A stretch of DNA of 64,000 bases from Erinaceus europaeus (Eukaryota > Chordata > Mammalia > Eulipotyphla > Erinaceidae), in the NCBI RefSeq assembly GCF_950295315.1, contig NC_080185.1, forward strand, positions 44,931,237 through 44,995,236, read 5' to 3'. Of this stretch, positions 12,246 to 22,700 are shown piece by piece. The notes under the pieces were generated by a model, which worked only from the letters and a program-made list of their open reading frames with translations, was not told where the DNA came from and did no database searches. Each line of letters begins with the position of its first letter. Positions within the stretch are counted from its first letter, which is position 1. The position numbers and the translations under genes were made by a program.

Positions 12246-12457
12246 TAATTTTTAAGTCCCATTTATAGAGTAAGTACTCAGTAAATATGTGTTGAATAGC
12301 TTTCACTTCTTTGTTTGTATTCACTGTTATTTGTAGAACTCTACCTGTAATAGAATTGTGAGGGTCTAAATTAGGGCAAGACACTAACTTTTCAAACTTA
12401 CTGAGAGTTTTGATTTTAGTTTCTGCACAGAGATGAAAGGGAAAAGAACACCTGAGG

Positions 12458-12693
12458 GGCCGAGGGCACATGACACATCTGGTTGATCATCTGGTTGAGT
12501 GCACATGACCCAATGTACAAGGACCTAGGTTAAAGTCTCTGGTCCCCACCTGCAGGGAGAAAGCTTTGCGAGTATGAAGCATTGTTGCAGTTGTCTCTCT
12601 GTCTCTCTATCTCTATCACTCCTTACCTTCTTTAATTCTGGCTCTATCTAATTAATAATGATGATAAAAAGATGTAAAAATCTTTTTTAAAAA
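12458..12693 (+). mobile_element. SINE B
   Basis: Head contains CATCTGGTTGAGTGCACATG, core CAGGGAGAAAGCTTTGCGAG and a long TCTCTCTGTC body. Perfect target duplication AACACCTGAGG at 12447-12457 and 12694-12704. Confidence 0.9.
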
Positions 12694-12737
12694 AACACCT
12701 GAGGATGAAGTAATTATTATGGAATAGATGTAAATAG

Positions 12738-13175
12738 GTCTTTGAAAAGGTGAAGAATCCAGGCCTTAGAAAGGTAACACTCATAAATAAATAAAATATT
12801 TTTTAAAAAATTGTCTTTTGACCTGGGAAGACTGCATAATGGTTATGCAAAAGACTTTCAGGCTTGAGGCTTTGAGGTCCCAGGTTCAATCCTAAGCACC
12901 ACCATATGCCAAAGTTGAGCAGTGCTCTGGCCTCTCTTTATCTCTACTTCATTAGAATAAAGAAATACTGTCCAGCCTCTCTTCGGAGAATGGAACATTC
13001 TCTACCATTGTTGATCCAAGTTGAGGGCAAGGTCCTATGGGGGCCCACAAAGGGGTCTATTGTGTTGTTCCTGATAGAAACGACTGGTAACAATGCAGAG
13101 AGGGATTTATTCGAGATCTTGGCCCATCGTGTCTGTTTGGGAATCTCAGGACTCCCTGATTAGGGCCCCATGTGA
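12738..13175. repeat. Inverted duplication, left arm
   Basis: From GTCTTTGAAAAGGTGAAGAA through a SINE C and into an L1 3'UTR fragment, this arm is the near-exact reverse complement of 15175-15602. The match includes non-repeat flank (AATCCAGGCCTTAGAAAGG) and the SINE/L1 junction, so it is a duplicated piece of DNA and not two independent insertions. Confidence 0.85.
12814..12968 (+). mobile_element. SINE C (left inverted copy)
   Basis: Head GACTGCATAATGGTTATGCA, B-box region AGGTTCAATCCTAAG, AGTTGAGCAGTGCTCTGG and an AATAAAGAAATA tail that abuts L1 3'UTR sequence. Its mirror copy is at 15376-15530. Confidence 0.85.
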
Positions 13176-13906
13176 TGGGGTGGCCTGATAGTGACTAAAG
13201 AGTCATCATTAAAGTATGCCAGTCTCTTGCCCTTATTCAGCTTTTGCTTTAATAAGGATATCTTGGGAGTGAGGAGGGAAGTATAATAGGAAGTAGGTGA
13301 GGAGGGTATCTAAGTCTAAGTAGAATAGATAATATTTCAATAGGCCCATGACTTTACTAGTTTTTGACTGCGCCTGACATGTAATACACAGGTAGACCCA
13401 GGTTATTGTCTGGGGAGATGGTGTCATAGTTGGTAAAAGAACTAGGAAGCTGGATCAGGGAAGGGAGTAGCTCCCAAATATGGAAAAAGTATGTAAATAT
13501 TGTTAACTGTAAACCCCATCGATTTGATCTGGGGCCCATCGTCAGTGTAGGAGGCTTTGTAACCTCTGCATCCCTGTGGGTCTGAGCTCGCGTTCTGTGG
13601 TCATGGCTAGGAACATTTCAAGCTGTACTAATTTCAGGACCCATATTCCTTGAGTAGTAGACCTAGGAGCTTTTTCCAAAATAGAAACCCCAAATCTTCA
13701 TCTGCAGTATTCTTGCCTTTAGGTTCGTAATTAGTCAACAATTTGTTGGTTTTATATCTTAACTCCTTTTCACCCATCAGATTCCAGATGAAACCATGAT
13801 GGCAACTGAATTTCCTGGACAGAGGACCCCACCATGTGTCTTGGAGCCCTGCCTCCCCAGATCCCTGCCCCACTGGGGAAAGAGAAAGACAGTATGAATC
13901 AACCTC
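12969..13906 (-). mobile_element. L1 long-3'UTR piece with internal inversion
   Basis: 12969-13660 reads as the L1 3'UTR in reverse (GGGGCCCACAAAGGGGTC, CCTCTGCATCCCTGTGGG). At about 13663 the orientation flips, and 13663-13906 reads forward (AGCTTTTTCCAAAATAG, CACCATGTGTCTTGGAGCC). It stops without a poly-A tail at 13906, where the 180-bp direct repeat starts. The head-to-head arrangement resembles a twin-primed insertion that later lost its end. Confidence 0.7.
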
Positions 13907-13907
13907 C

Positions 13908-14087
13908 TAACACAAAGACCCAGACTGGTCTGAGCACAATTCTGAAGGATGCTTTATGAGACTTTAGACTGAGTTCTAAATGACTCCTTTCTCATCCCCT
14001 AATTGAAGATTCTAGAGTGCATTAGGAACTCTTAGTGTTTTGATATAGAACATTTTCAGTAGTATATTAAGGTAATAGTAAATGGGA
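13908..14087. repeat. 180-bp direct repeat, copy 1
   Basis: About 92% identical by eye to 19078-19257 in the same orientation, from CACAAAGACCCAGACT to GTAATAGTAAATGGG. It matches none of the SINE or L1 families in this window. Identity stops sharply on both sides. Confidence 0.85.
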
Positions 14088-14100
14088 TCTTAAGAAATAA

Positions 14101-14280
14101 TGGAGGACTGGAGAGCAATAGTGTAATAGTTATGGGAAATGACTTTTTTTGCCTGAGGCATCAAATATCTCAGAGTCAATCTCCAGCACCACCATAAACG
14201 AGAGCTTAGAAGTGGTATGATAATGAGAGAGACAGAGAGGGAGACACAGAGAGAGACACACACAGAGAGAGAATGGATAA
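14101..14280 (+). mobile_element. SINE C with GA/CA-rich tail
   Basis: Head GGAGAGCAATAGTGTAATAG, AGAGTCAATCTCCAGCACCACC and GAGAGCTTAGAAGTGGT. An impure GAGA/CACA tract follows at 14225-14272. Confidence 0.65.
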
Positions 14281-14290
14281 TTTACACTGA

Positions 14291-14361
14291 GGCCCAGGTG
14301 GTTTTGCACCTGGTTAAGTGCACATATTACCTTGTGCAAGGACCCAGGTTCAAGCCCCAGG
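14291..14361 (+). mobile_element. SINE B head fragment
   Basis: Only the tRNA-like part remains: GGCCCAGGTGGTTTTGCACC, TGGTTAAGTGCACAT and GGTTCAAGCCCC. It is cut off where L1 3'UTR sequence begins. Confidence 0.7.
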
Positions 14362-15174
14362 TTGATTCTTTGATATGTTGACTCTCTTAAAAGACTAAAC
14401 CAGGGAGAACAAAAGCAACCGGTGGCACAGCTATATACAAATAATATCAAAAAACATAAAATATGGTGATATTGTGTATGGTACAGCAAATCCTAACAAA
14501 GGGATTTTTAAAAGTTAACCCAATTGCCAAACAATGTGATTATAGCTATAACTATTGTCTTCTTAACCCTAAGATAGCAGGAACCTCCCACTTCCTCTAA
14601 AGAGCCTATATGTTCCCTAGTCCTGGGACCTCTAGGGTAGGGCTCACTTTCCTGAATGCTTCTCTCAATTCATACTAACTGATAATGCATCTGCTGATGT
14701 CAACATAATCAATACAGCCAGTGCCACCTCGGCATGTTTCACTTCAGACTGTGTCCAGAGACATCAGGAGTGGAATGTCAACCCTTCAGACTCATTACTC
14801 CGGTGAGACCTTTCCTTTCTTAGTATTCTCTAATTCCATTCCAGGAGGCTCACTGCCTAACAAAGTCCCATAACTTAGATATAGACCAGATCCCGTAAGA
14901 TAGAGCATATGTTCACATGTATCCATAAATTAGGACAAAATATATACCTGAAAGCAAAAATACACAGTAGTCTTTAGTGAGTCAGTATCAAGTTCATAAT
15001 GAAATAGTGTCTACTTCGACTTAGATATCCTTCTCACCTACTTCCTATTACAGTTCTCTTACTCACTCCAAAGCTAACCTCATTAAAGCAAGGACTGCAA
15101 AAGCTGAATAAGGACAAGAGACTAGCATACTTTAAGGATGACTCTTTAGTCAGTATCAGGCCATTCCACTAGCT

Positions 15175-15602
15175 GGGGCCCTAATCAGGGAGTCCTGAGA
15201 TTCCCAAACAGACATGATGGGCCAAGATCTCGAATAAATCCCTCTCTGCATTGTTACCAGTCGTTTCTATCAGGAACAACACAATAGACCCTTTGTGGGC
15301 CCCCATAGGACCTTGCCCTCAACTTGGATCAACAGTGGTAGAGAATATTCCATTCTCCGAAGGGAGGCTGGACAGTATTTCTTTATTCTAATGAAGAAGA
15401 GATAGAGGCCAGAGCACTGCTCAACTTTGGCATATGGTGGTGCTTAGGATTGAACCTGGGACCTCAAAGCCTCAAGCCTGAAAGTCTTTTGCATAACCAT
15501 TATGCAGTCTTCCCAGGTCAAAAGATAATTTTTTAAAAAATATTTTATTTATTTATGAGTGTTACCTTTCTAAGGCCTGGATTCTTCACTTTTTCAAAGA
15601 CT
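15175..15602. repeat. Inverted duplication, right arm
   Basis: Reverse complement of 12738-13175 at very high identity (only scattered differences seen). It ends in CACTTTTTCAAAGAC, the counterpart of the unique flank on the left arm. Beyond 15175 toward lower coordinates the match falls to ordinary L1-copy divergence. Confidence 0.85.
15376..15530 (-). mobile_element. SINE C (right inverted copy)
   Basis: Mirror image of the SINE C at 12814-12968, sharing its junction with L1 3'UTR (GGCTGGACAGTATTTC). Confidence 0.85.
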
Positions 15603-16500
15603 CTCCACTGTTACTGGTCATTCCTATGAGGAACAACACAGTAGACCCCTTTGTGGGCCCCCATAAGACCTTGCCCTCAACTTGGATCAACAATGGTAGA
15701 GAATGTTCCATTCTCCAAAGGGAGGCTGGACAATATACTCTATGCTACACCTGAGGAAGATGGGTCCTGATATTGGGGCAGCTTGGAACATTCCTAGTTA
15801 AGACCACAGAAGATGAGCTCAGATCTACAGGGATGCAGAGTGTCACATAGACTCCTATGCTTAATATGGACCTCAGATCACATCAAATCGATGTGCTTTA
15901 CAATCAACAATATTTATACACCTTTCCTATATTTGGGAGCTACTATCTTCCCTGATCCAGCTTTCTGGTCCTTCTGCCAGCCATGACATCATTTCCTCAG
16001 ACAATAATTAAGATCCGCCTGCATAGCAACAGGCCCTTTGGAATATAACTAAAATATGCCAACTAGCTTTCTGCAAAACTGAGACCCTCCCAACTCTTCA
16101 TCAGCACTATTCCAGCCTTTAAGTCCCTGATTGGTCAACAATTTGTTTGGCTTTGTGTGTTAACTCTCTTTTCAACCACCAGGCTACCCTGGACAGACAC
16201 CTTTACCAATGTGTCCTGGAGATCTGATTCCCCAGATCCCTTCCCCACTAGGGAAAGAGAAAGACAGGCTGGGAGTATGGATCAACCTGTCAAAGGGGAA
16301 GCAATTACAGAAGCCAGACATCCCACCTTCTGCATCCCACAATGACCTTGGGTCCATACTCCCAGAGGGTTAAAGAATAAGAAAGCTATCAGGGGAGGGG
16401 ATGGGATACAGAGTTCTAGTGGTGGGAATTGTGTGAAGTTGTACCCCTCTTATCCTATGGTTTAATCAGTATTTCTTTTTTATAAATAAAAAATTAAATT

Positions 16501-18100
16501 AAAAAATAGAATAAGGAAATACGTACATAAATAAAATATTACCAAAAAGAAAGGTAGCACCTTGAGGAAAGGGCTAATAGGCATATCTGGTAATTTAAAC
16601 AGACCATTAAAAATTCTTTCTGGTTAGAAACTTTGGAAGTAAAAAGCCGGAAGAGAAATCAACTAGCAGCCATTCTTTCTACGTGACCCATGTGTGACTG
16701 TGTGCCTGCTCTGTCATCATTTTCTGATTAAAGTATATGATTCTTGATCATAGAGACCCCAGTGCTTTGTGAAAACCTACTGTGAAGATCCAGACACTAT
16801 GGGGGAGACATTTTCTTTCCCACACAACAGGATCTTTTCTAGTTTGACTAGTGTGTTCCAGCTGTGAACATTTAAAAATAATGAATGATTAATCTATACC
16901 GTTTGATAGAGTCTATGCTCAGCAAATGGTGCCAATGATTGTAAGGCTTGTGTTCTATTTCATTATGTGAAATTGCCAATTGTGAAGAGAATCCATCTTG
17001 TATGCCTTCATGTTCTTCGGATGCTGGAAACTAAGCATCAAATTAGTGTTAGACAGATTGAGAAGATAAAAAAGGGGGGGATCAATCTATTTATTTCTGG
17101 GAAAGAATCTTTCCCCCCAAAGAGAGTAATTAATTACACAGGCATCCAGATGTCTTTCTTTTATCACTAGTGATTTAATAGTGTTTTACAATAATACATA
17201 ATAGGGGTATTCTTCCACACCACTCCTGCCAGATACCATGCTATTCCTGGTATAAATGAGGATATTGTGAAGAAATGGCAGGTCATTTCAAGAGATGAGC
17301 AAAGCAGGCACAGTATACAACAGTACACTGATTTAAGTACCAATAATAAAACTAGGTCATCTGTGGATTCATCTTTAAGGAAGGAAGATGTTTACATGTC
17401 AACATCTCTTTCAGAAAATGTCCTCCATTCTGCCTTTAGGTTCCCTGCCAGGAAACTAACCTTTGGACAATGACAAATGTTTGCATGGTTGGTTTTTTGC
17501 TCACCTACAGGATGAACTAAATGAGCTTTGAGTTAAAGGATCTAATGGTTTAAGAGAAAAACTTCTATTAAATATTTTTAAATCATTATTTTATCTATGC
17601 TAATACTTAGATGCCCAGAGCATGTTGATAATACAAAAAACTGTGTGACTATGATTTGAGGGTTAGACATAGAAATTAAAGTGACTTCATCCTTTTTTCT
17701 TATGATTCTCACAATGAATTGAAGAAGATACACATATCTAGAATGACATCTGCTAAGAGTTTTAGTAGACACATAATTCAACTTTTCTGACCACATCAAG
17801 GAAATATGAGTTCTTCCCAAGAAGTTAGAAGGTTTAATGGAGCAGTTGGCTATTGTAGTAGGTCTTGGATTCAATAGAATAAATGTAATTAGAGGACAGG
17901 ATGAGGAGGAGATTGAAGCAGATTCATGGAAATTCATTGGAGAAGCTGAAATGTAATTGAATGAAAGACAGGCCTATAAGTTAAGGATGGAAGGTCAGTA
18001 GCCAGGATATTAAAAGATATGGAATAGTTAACATATTGTACAATTGACGGTGGAGGAGGACCTAGGTAGGGGGGCTAGAGTATTTTGCAGAAAACTGAGA
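16501..18100. other. Unique sequence
   Basis: No transposable element recognised. The 119-codon minus-strand frame (17578-17937) has no detectable domain and is not supported as a gene. Confidence 0.4.
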
Positions 18101-18405
18101 ATTAAAAAAAAAATAAGTTAATTTTATTTATTTTCCCTTTTGTTGCCCTTGTTATCTTTTTACTGTTGTAGTTATTATTGTTGTTGTTATTGATGTCATC
18201 GTTGTTAGATAGGACAGAGAGAAAATGGAGAGAGCAGGGGGAGGTAGAGAGGGGGAGAGAAAGATAGACACCTACAGACCTGCTTCGCTGCCTGTGAAGG
18301 GACTCCCCTGCATTTGGGGAGCCAGAGGCTCAAACCGGCATCCTTAAGCTGGTCATTGTGCTTTGCTCCACGTGCACTTAACCCTCTGCACTACTGCAGG
18401 CCTCC
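18101..18405 (-). mobile_element. SINE A (ERI-like)
   Basis: Reverse copy with core ACTCCCCTGCATTTGGGGAG and head CACTACTGCAGGCCTCC. Perfect target duplication CAGAAAACTGAGA at 18088-18100 and 18406-18418. Confidence 0.92.
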
Positions 18406-18800
18406 CAGAAAACTGAGAAATTTTACATTTGTACCAACAACTGCACTTACTATTATGTGTGTGTACTCTATTAATTCCCCCAATTAAAAATACAAAAATA
18501 ATGATATTTTACATTATCCCCAATGATGAGATTATTGGTGTTTTTGTGTTGATTATTCAATCTGATTTTGCTTCGGCAGTTAAGCCCTTGTGGCATTATC
18601 CTAATATTATTTAGTTCTGTTCAAATAGTATTTATACCACTAATTCACAGAGTTGACAATCAATTCATTAATTGCCAATAATAAAACTTTCTGTTAAATG
18701 CACTAGAATTCTTATTTTCACATTTCACCTCAGATATCACAATAGGGTCACAATGTGGTTTGGATGGTTGAAGTGATAGATGCAGTTTTTTATCATCAAA

Positions 18801-19010
18801 TATTTTTAAAAATTCATTTATTATTTGATTGAGTCTGGGAGAAATTGAGAGGATAGTAGGAAATAGAGAGGGAAAGAGATGGAGAGATACTGAAGCCCTG
18901 CTTCACCAATTGTGAAGCTTTCCCCCTGCAGGTGAGGACAAGGGACTTGCACCTGGGTCATGGTGCACTGTACTGTGTGCACTTAATCAGGGGTGCCACT
19001 GCCTGTCCCC
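18801..19010 (-). mobile_element. SINE B
   Basis: Reverse copy: GTGAAGCTTTCCCCCTGCAG core, then ACTTGCACCTGGGTCATGG and CCACTGCCTGTCCCC as the head. Confidence 0.85.
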
Positions 19011-19077
19011 AAAGCAGTTCTTGTCATTCACTGTGATGACCAAGTAAAGTGAGCGTTCTTATAGGGATATCTGTTCC

Positions 19078-19257
19078 CAACACAAAGACCCAGACTCATC
19101 TGAGCACAATTCTGAAGGATGCTTTACGAGACTTTAGACTGAGTTCTAAATGACTCCCTTCTCACCCCCCTAATTGAAGATTCTAGAGTGCATTAGGAAC
19201 TCTTAGTGTTTGATGTAGAACATTTCCAGTGGTGTACTAAGCTAATAGTAAATGGGT
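19078..19257. repeat. 180-bp direct repeat, copy 2
   Basis: Second copy of the block at 13908-14087, about 5.2 kb downstream and in the same orientation. It lies in otherwise unique sequence between a SINE B and the region at 19258. Confidence 0.85.
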
Positions 19258-19969
19258 ATTTAGTAAATGGGTAAATAGTAATGTTGTTGATATTATTCAT
19301 ACATTTTGTTTTCAGTGTGGTCTTTGTCTTTTTTTGAAGAAGGAGCTGAAATGTAGCATCCATCTCTTGAGAGGAATAGATAAAGTGTTGAAATCTTGAC
19401 AGTAGAAACTGGGAAGGAAATGGTCTCTATTTCCTCAGAATGTGTGATATCGCCTCTGGACTAGAAATTTTGACAGAGTTACATTTATATGGGAAGTTTT
19501 GAATAGCCTTTCTCTGGCTGTGAAAGAAACATGCTCCTCTTAAACAGATATCTTTCAGCTTCTCTAACACTTATTACTGAGTCTGACATTATTTCAAATA
19601 CCCAGACTAAATGATGAATTGGGGATCCAATTGACAACAAGTTTTTGGACTATGTTTGAGATCATTTTGGTGTGAGTTTTGTTCCTTTATGAAAAAAAAG
19701 TTGTTTATCTAATGAGAGAGCGAGAGTATCTTAGTATGGGTCATCAGGAAATGAACTTAGGAACTCTCATATTCACTGCGTGCTCCCTGCCCTTGAGCCT
19801 TTTTTTAAATGATTTATCTCAGCCTTCAGTTACTGAGGTTACTTTTCTTTCCTTTACTATGATTTATTTACTTATTTATTTATACTATTAAATGAAATGT
19901 ATGTGAGAGAGAGGCCATACCACTACTGACCAGCCATTCACAGTCATTATGTTTTTGTTGGATTTGTCT
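19258..19969. other. Mostly unique sequence
   Basis: Starts with a short TAAATGGGTA direct repeat (19250-19275). A possible SINE relic (TTTATTTACTTATTTATTTA, then GAGAGAGAGGCCATACCAC) lies at 19858-19925. Nothing else is recognised. Confidence 0.4.
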
Positions 19970-20297
19970 TTTTTTTTTTGCCTCCAGGGTTATTGCTGGG
20001 GCTCAGTGCCTGCACCAGGAATCCACTGCTCCTGGAAGCTACTCCCCCCTTTTGTTTCCCTTGTTGTTGTAGCCGTGTTGTGGTTATTACTGTTATTATT
20101 GATGTCGTTCGTTGTTGGATAGGACAGAGAGAAATGGACAGAGGGGAAGAGAAGGACAGATGCCCACAGACCCACTTCACTGCCTGTGAAGCTACTCCCC
20201 TTCAGGTGGGGAGCCGAGGGTTCGAAGAGGAATCTGTACACCAGTCCTTGTGCTTAGTGCCACATGCGCTCAACCCGCTGCACTACCAAGGACCCCC
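19970..20297 (-). mobile_element. SINE A, long form with 3' module
   Basis: Reverse copy that carries an extra module at its 3' end (plus strand CCAGGGTTATTGCTGGGGCT, GCTCCTGGAAGC). After this come the usual TTGTTGTTGGATAGGACAG body and the TACCAAGGACCCCC head. Similar long copies lie at 48102-48448 and 50161-50513. Confidence 0.9.
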
Positions 20298-20304
20298 TTG
20301 TACG

Positions 20305-20574
20305 TCTTTTTTTTTTTTTTTTTACCACCTGGCTGATTACTGAGGTTCCGTGCATCCATGACTCCACCTTTCCCATTGAGGACGTCTCTCCATTTTCTTT
20401 GTTTTTGACAAAGGTGAAAGCCTGAGGGAGGAAAGGAGTGAGAGAAGCAAAGACACCTGCGGCCCTGCTACACCTCTTGTGAAGCTTCCCCCTAGGATGT
20501 GGGGAACACCAGAGGCTTGACCCAGGGTCCTGACACATGATGCCATGTACACTCTACCATGTGATCCACCGCCC
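20305..20574 (-). mobile_element. SINE B, long form
   Basis: Reverse copy with a T17 tail complement and a diverged 3' module (GGCTGATTACTGAGGTTCCG). The core is CACCTGCGGCCCTGCTACAC and the head GATCCACCGCCC. Confidence 0.75.
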
Positions 20575-20623
20575 ATATCAGTATAGAGTTCCATTCTCAC
20601 CCCCCCCATTTTAAAAAACTATT

Positions 20624-20634
20624 AGTGGTTTAAT
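20624..20634. repeat. Target-site duplication, left (Vingi-like)
   Basis: AGTGGTTTAAT here is repeated exactly at 21500-21510. The two copies flank the Vingi-like fragment. Confidence 0.85.
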
Positions 20635-21492
20635 TTAATAGAGCTTAATGTGCAGCTTGGCGATACGAGAATCCGGCATGAAGCCCAGCCAGTCTATCTT
20701 GGCGTTACTCTCGATCACACTCTGTCATTTCACAAACATCTCATAAAAACTGCAGCAAAGGTGGGCGCGAGGAATAACATCATTGCAAGACTGGCCAGCT
20801 CCTCATGGGGCGCGAGCGCTTCCAGACTACGATCATCATCTCTGGCATTATGCTATTCCACTGCAGAATACTGTGCCCCAGTATGGTTCCGTAGCCCCCA
20901 TGCCCACTTGGTCGATTCCAAATTATATTCCTCCATGAGGATAATTTCTGGAACCATCCATTCCACCCCGGCTCCATGACTGCCAGTTCTTAGCAACATC
21001 GCCCCGCCAGATATTCGTCGGGATGCGGCATCATCTAAGTTCATTTCCCACGTCCATGCTCGACCGGACCTGCCAATATACATGGATATCTTCGCTCACC
21101 CTGTCCAATGCTTGATGTCTCGTCACCCAATCTGGTCCCCTATGCCTACACTGAACTTCTCTGTTCCAGACTCTTGGAAACAGAGTCGGCAGTCAGCTGA
21201 GGTAAAGAACAAACACCTCATCACAGACCCCTGCAAGCGTCAACCCGGCTTTGACCTAGCACGTTATGATTGGGCCCTCCTCAATCACTATCAAACAGGC
21301 CATGGCTGGTGCGCCGCTATGTTCCACCGCTGGGGAGCCAGAGACAACCCGAACTGCCCCTGCGGCTACAGACAGACTATGACCCACATAGTCAACGACT
21401 GCCACCTCTCCAGATTCAAAGGAGGTCTCGAAACTTTACATCAGGCTCAACCTGATGCTGTTGACTGGCTACGGAAGAAGGGCAAATGCTAG
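20635..21492 (+). pseudogene. Vingi-like RT C-terminal ORF with one nonsense codon
   Basis: A single reading frame runs through the entire fragment (about 285 codons). It is broken only once, at 20977-20979, where TGA stands at a position that reads as Trp in related proteins (context P-stop-LPVLSNI). No frameshift is needed. It covers the thumb/connection part of the reverse transcriptase (YLGVTLD at about 20697) and the C-terminal knuckle NCPCGYRQTMTHIVNDC (21353-21403). The frame ends KKGKC at stop TAG 21490-21492. The catalytic palm and the endonuclease are absent because of 5' truncation, so it is non-functional. Its GC content and codon use stand out from the AT-rich surroundings. Confidence 0.8.
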
Positions 21493-21500
21493 AAGAAGAA
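20635..21500 (+). mobile_element. Vingi-like non-LTR retrotransposon, 5'-truncated
   Basis: An 866-bp insertion flanked by an 11-bp target duplication and ending in an (AAG)n tail. It encodes the end of a reverse-transcriptase ORF with motifs YLGVTLD, GASASRLR, CYSTAEYCAPVW and IAPPDIRR. A C-terminal zinc-knuckle-like CPCG...H...C array follows. No RNase H domain fits between the RT thumb and the knuckle. From memory, a clade with these features (Vingi, a sister of Ingi lacking RNase H) was described from hedgehogs. L1 and BovB/RTE do not have this C-terminus. The family name rests on recall and is not database-verified. Confidence 0.75.
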
Positions 21501-22700
21501 GTGGTTTAATATTGATTTACAAAATAATATGTCAGCAGGGGTATAATTCCATATCATTCCCACCACTAGAGTTCTGAATTCCCATTCCTTCCATTACAAG
21601 CCACTGCAATTCTCCAAAGGTTGCAGACATGGATTAACTGTCATCTCTACAACTATCTGTCTACATTTGTACATAATTTCCCCACTTTCTTCAAGTTCTA
21701 GTCCTCTCTTCCCCTCCAAGCCACATATAACCCTATTTCTACATCCAGATGTCCCTTCCTTTTTCTTCCTCTTTCTCTGGGTCCTAATGCAGTTGGAGTT
21801 CAGAGCCCTCTTATCTTCTTCCTCATATCACTTCTTTCCCACTAGGAGTATGGATAAAAATTGTTTTTGGGGTGCAGAAGGTGGGACTTCTGGCATCTGT
21901 AATTGCTTCGCCTGTGTTAATGGGTGTTGACAGCTCGATCCATACCCCTAGCCTGTTTCTTTCTCTAATATGCTAGAGCTCTGGAGAGGTGAGGTTCTAG
22001 GACATATTGGTGAGGTTGTCTGCCCAGAGAAGTCAGGATGGAATCTTGATATCTGGAAAGTGGCAGGATATAAAATGAGATAAAATAGTTAATGAACAGG
22101 AGCCAAAAAGTAGGAACAGGTGATATTAGGCACCTTGAGGTGGGAAGAAGTTAGGAAGTTCATTTTAGGCGTGTTTCTAGGGGCCCATGACTATCCTAAT
22201 GTTGCTTGAGTTTGATAGCTAGTATCAAGTTGGATAATATTGTCTGAGAAAATGGTGTCAGAGTACAGAAAAAGGCTAAAAAGTTAGATTAGGGCAGAGA
22301 GTAGCTCCCATTCTTGAAAAAAGTATATGGATAAAATTAACTATTTACCTCCCACCACCCAACTCAGGGCCCATCTATGTAATTATATTTAGCACCAGAG
22401 CCTGGGTAACCTCTGAGTGCCTATTGGTCTGAGCTCACATCTCATGGTCACAGCTGGGAACACTGCATGCTGCACTCTTTTCAGGACCAGTCTTTCTGGA
22501 GTGACTTGGCAGGGTACTCTAGCCTCCCTTCGGAGACTGGGGCAGTCCTTACCATTGATGCTTTATTGTGAGGACAAGGTCCTTGGAAGACACAGAAGAG
22601 GGTTCAGAATTACGTTCCTGATGGAAGTGACCAGTGGTGGTGGAAAGAGGGATCCATTAGAGGTCTAGGCCCATCATATTTATGTGGAGACATGTGGTTA

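Larger units (their letters stand above)
14362..16500 (+). mobile_element. L1 long 3'UTR, nearly complete, with insertion
   Basis: Forward copy from TGTTGACTCTCTTAAAAGAC through CCACCTCGGCATGTTTCAC and TATTTGGGAGCTACTATC to GTGGTGGGAATTGTGTG and an ATAAATAAA tail. It is interrupted by the right arm of the inverted duplication. The UTR block at 15240-15375 therefore appears again at 15605-15735. Confidence 0.75.
20581..22700 (-). mobile_element. Old L1 long 3'UTR, split by Vingi-like insertion
   Basis: Reverse L1 3'UTR of an older subfamily: AGTTCCATTCTCACC / GGTATAATTCCATATCATTC, GGAGTATGGATAAAAATTG, CTCTGGAGAGGTGAGG and GGAAGACACAGAAGAGGG. It is interrupted between 20634 and 21511 by the Vingi-like element. 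Confidence 0.65.

Noticed and set aside
14130..14489. 119-codon minus-strand frame
   Set aside because: It crosses a SINE C, a GA/CA tract, a SINE B head and an L1 3'UTR start; a chance composite.
17578..17937. 119-codon minus-strand frame in unique sequence
   Set aside because: AT-rich, no domain, no repeat-family or exon signal. The length is only marginally above chance in 64 kb.
20853..21083. Minus-strand frames of 65-76 codons opposite the Vingi-like ORF
   Set aside because: Antisense shadows of the reverse-transcriptase frame.
21082..21492. A separate 136-codon gene after a frameshift in the Vingi-like element
   Set aside because: It is in the same frame as 20650-20979. Only one nonsense codon separates them, so it is one reading frame, not a second gene.
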